Below are positions 14,331-15,451 of a stretch of 15,451 nucleotides of DNA, in pieces. Every line of letters begins with the position of its first letter. Position 1 is the first letter of the stretch. Made by a program: the position numbers and the translations under genes. This DNA is from UBA1731 sp045595285. GTDB taxonomy: Bacteria > Verrucomicrobiota > Kiritimatiellia > RFP12 > UBA1067. A model generated the notes under the pieces. It worked only from the letters and a program-made list of their open reading frames with translations. It did not search any database and was not told where the DNA came from. The stretch spans positions 1 to 15,451 of the forward strand of contig JAZOAC010000109.1 in the NCBI GenBank assembly GCA_045595285.1, given 5' to 3'.

Positions 14331-15451
14331 ATGAAAACAAAGGGTATTGCAGTTTCGCTTATAGTACTGTTTTCCGCTTGTTTATGTGTTGTCCGTGCGG
14401 ATGGGGGTGCGCTTGCGTGCGCCCCTGATCCGTACAGGTTTACTGAAGCGCGTTGGATTTGGGCCGAGCCTAAATCCAATCCGCCCACAAATGCGTATTT
14501 CCGCATTGTTTTTGATGTGACGAAAAAGGTCAAGCGCGCTTGGCTCCATTCCATTATGGAGAACAACCGCGGTTTTTGGGTCAACGGTAAGAAGATTGAA
14601 TTTAAGCCTCTTAAGGAAAATATGAAGCTCGGCGGAATGATCCGCGCTGTTGGTGCTGAAATCGGAGATATGCTCGTTAAGGGTCGCAATGTGGTTGCAT
14701 TTGAGCGTTTTCGCACATTGACGAAGATATCGTTCGGTGCAATTGTGCATGGAGGAGTGGAATATACGGACGGCACCACATATTACTTCCATTCATCCGC
14801 AAAGGAAACAAAAGCGTCAGGCGTATTGAGTGAAGGTTGGAAGGATTTTGGTTTTGATGATTCTGCATGGCTTCCGGCATACGAACATGGCGGAGCGGAT
14901 ATGGTTCCGTGGGCTCGCCACAGCGATATCGTGAAACAGATGTCTTCGCCTGAAGAGTATGCCAAGTACCGCGACTTCATGGAACACGGCGGCGGCGCTT
15001 TCCCGGCATCGAAATTAGCGGCAGAACCGGAATCTCCCAATGCGAAGATTGTGTATCGTGGACTATTGCCGGGAATCGAGACGAATGGAAAGACCTTCCC
15101 TCCATATACGATGATGGAGTGTGAAATGGTGCCGGATCCGGCAAGCGAGTCGATTATCCGCAAGTGTGCCGCGATGGGACTTCATCTTTACGGAGTTCAG
15201 CGCTTCAACCGGCTTAAGTATCAGCGTCCTGACGGGACATGGAATTTCGATGCGTTCGGTCCGGGGCTTTGCCGAATTCTGCAGCTTGACCCGGAAGCGC
15301 GTTTCGTAATCAGCTACCAGAATGCAAACCAGCGTCTTGCCAAGGGCTGGGCGAAAAAGCATCCGGATGAACTTGTCGGATATGCGCGGAAAACAAATCT
15401 CAAGCATGAATATGCCGGCAATGCGGTTGCGCCGTCTTTGGCGTCTGAAGT
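14331..15451 (+). CDS. Secreted GH42-like hydrolase, 3' end outside window
   Basis: An incomplete gene: 373 codons plus 2 nt are present and the frame is open at the window edge. A signal peptide (MKTKG, hydrophobic 6-21, cut near VRA-DG at 23/24) is followed by a beta-sandwich at about 38-185. There ARWIWAEP (40-47), YFRIVFDV (56-63) and WVNGKKI (83-89) resemble the N-terminal domain of alpha-L-rhamnosidases and other galactose-binding-like modules. From about 238 a TIM-barrel start is seen; ILQLDPEARFVISYQ with HPDEL (316-348) parallels ILDTKPDARIFVWFQQ with YPDEL (382-410) in the divergent glycosidase, so the two hydrolases appear to share a family. It follows the repeat protein by 21 nt with a weak ribosome site, probably in the same operon. 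Hydrolase is likely; active-site residues are beyond the window. Confidence 0.7.
   Translation, partial: MKTKGIAVSLIVLFSACLCVVRADGGALACAPDPYRFTEARWIWAEPKSNPPTNAYFRIVFDVTKKVKRAWLHSIMENNRGFWVNGKKIEFKPLKENMKLGGMIRAVGAEIGDMLVKGRNVVAFERFRTLTKISFGAIVHGGVEYTDGTTYYFHSSAKETKASGVLSEGWKDFGFDDSAWLPAYEHGGADMVPWARHSDIVKQMSSPEEYAKYRDFMEHGGGAFPASKLAAEPESPNAKIVYRGLLPGIETNGKTFPPYTMMECEMVPDPASESIIRKCAAMGLHLYGVQRFNRLKYQRPDGTWNFDAFGPGLCRILQLDPEARFVISYQNANQRLAKGWAKKHPDELVGYARKTNLKHEYAGNAVAPSLASE

Noticed and set aside
13946..14779. 277-codon minus-strand open frame across 14309/14331
   Set aside because: It spans the end of one plus-strand gene and the start of another; both have signal peptides, family motifs and consistent operon spacing, while this frame has none.

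Overview
The window looks like chromosomal DNA of a Gram-negative carbohydrate-degrading bacterium, most plausibly of the PVC superphylum (Kiritimatiellota or Lentisphaerota type, as found in animal guts). This rests on gene style, not on a marker: a sodium:solute symporter of the WYPG/EPGGGG kind beside Fe-S oxidoreductases, large GH42-like secreted hydrolases, and a secreted beta-strand-repeat protein next to a GntR/LacI-type sugar regulator. No rRNA, tRNA, transposase, integrase or CRISPR array was seen.

Region 1 (1-3152) is housekeeping-like. A glycine-rich RRM RNA-binding protein has a near-consensus sigma70 promoter (177-205) and its own intrinsic terminator (681-711). It is followed by a DinG/YoaA-type Fe-S helicase.

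Region 2 (3330-7135) is a tight GC-rich operon. A Na+:solute symporter is followed after 3 nt by two tandem paralogous Fe-S proteins that overlap by 4 nt (ATGA). Their sequence resembles the catalytic core of reductive dehalogenase/QueG-type corrinoid reductases, but they lack a Tat signal and have an altered second cluster motif. The natural reading is uptake of a solute followed by cytoplasmic reductive processing. The substrate cannot be read from sequence. This is the best candidate for an undescribed system.

Region 3 (7136-7432) holds a promoter-like extended -10, GATC-rich palindromes, and a short ORF that looks like the signal-peptide end of a lost or shortened lipoprotein.

Region 4 (7416-15451) is a polysaccharide or glycoside utilisation locus centred on a GntR-HTH/LacI-sensor regulator. 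To its left, divergently transcribed, lies a 1033-residue secreted GH42-like glycosidase. To its right, co-directional, lie a secreted 822-residue autotransporter-repeat protein with a PA14-like region and a second GH42-like secreted hydrolase cut by the window end. The 185-bp divergent intergenic region carries a good promoter for the regulator and two inverted repeats that could be its operators. The repeat protein begins with a 10-A tract placed so that any single-base slip stops translation within eight codons. Its central part is much more AT-rich than its surroundings.
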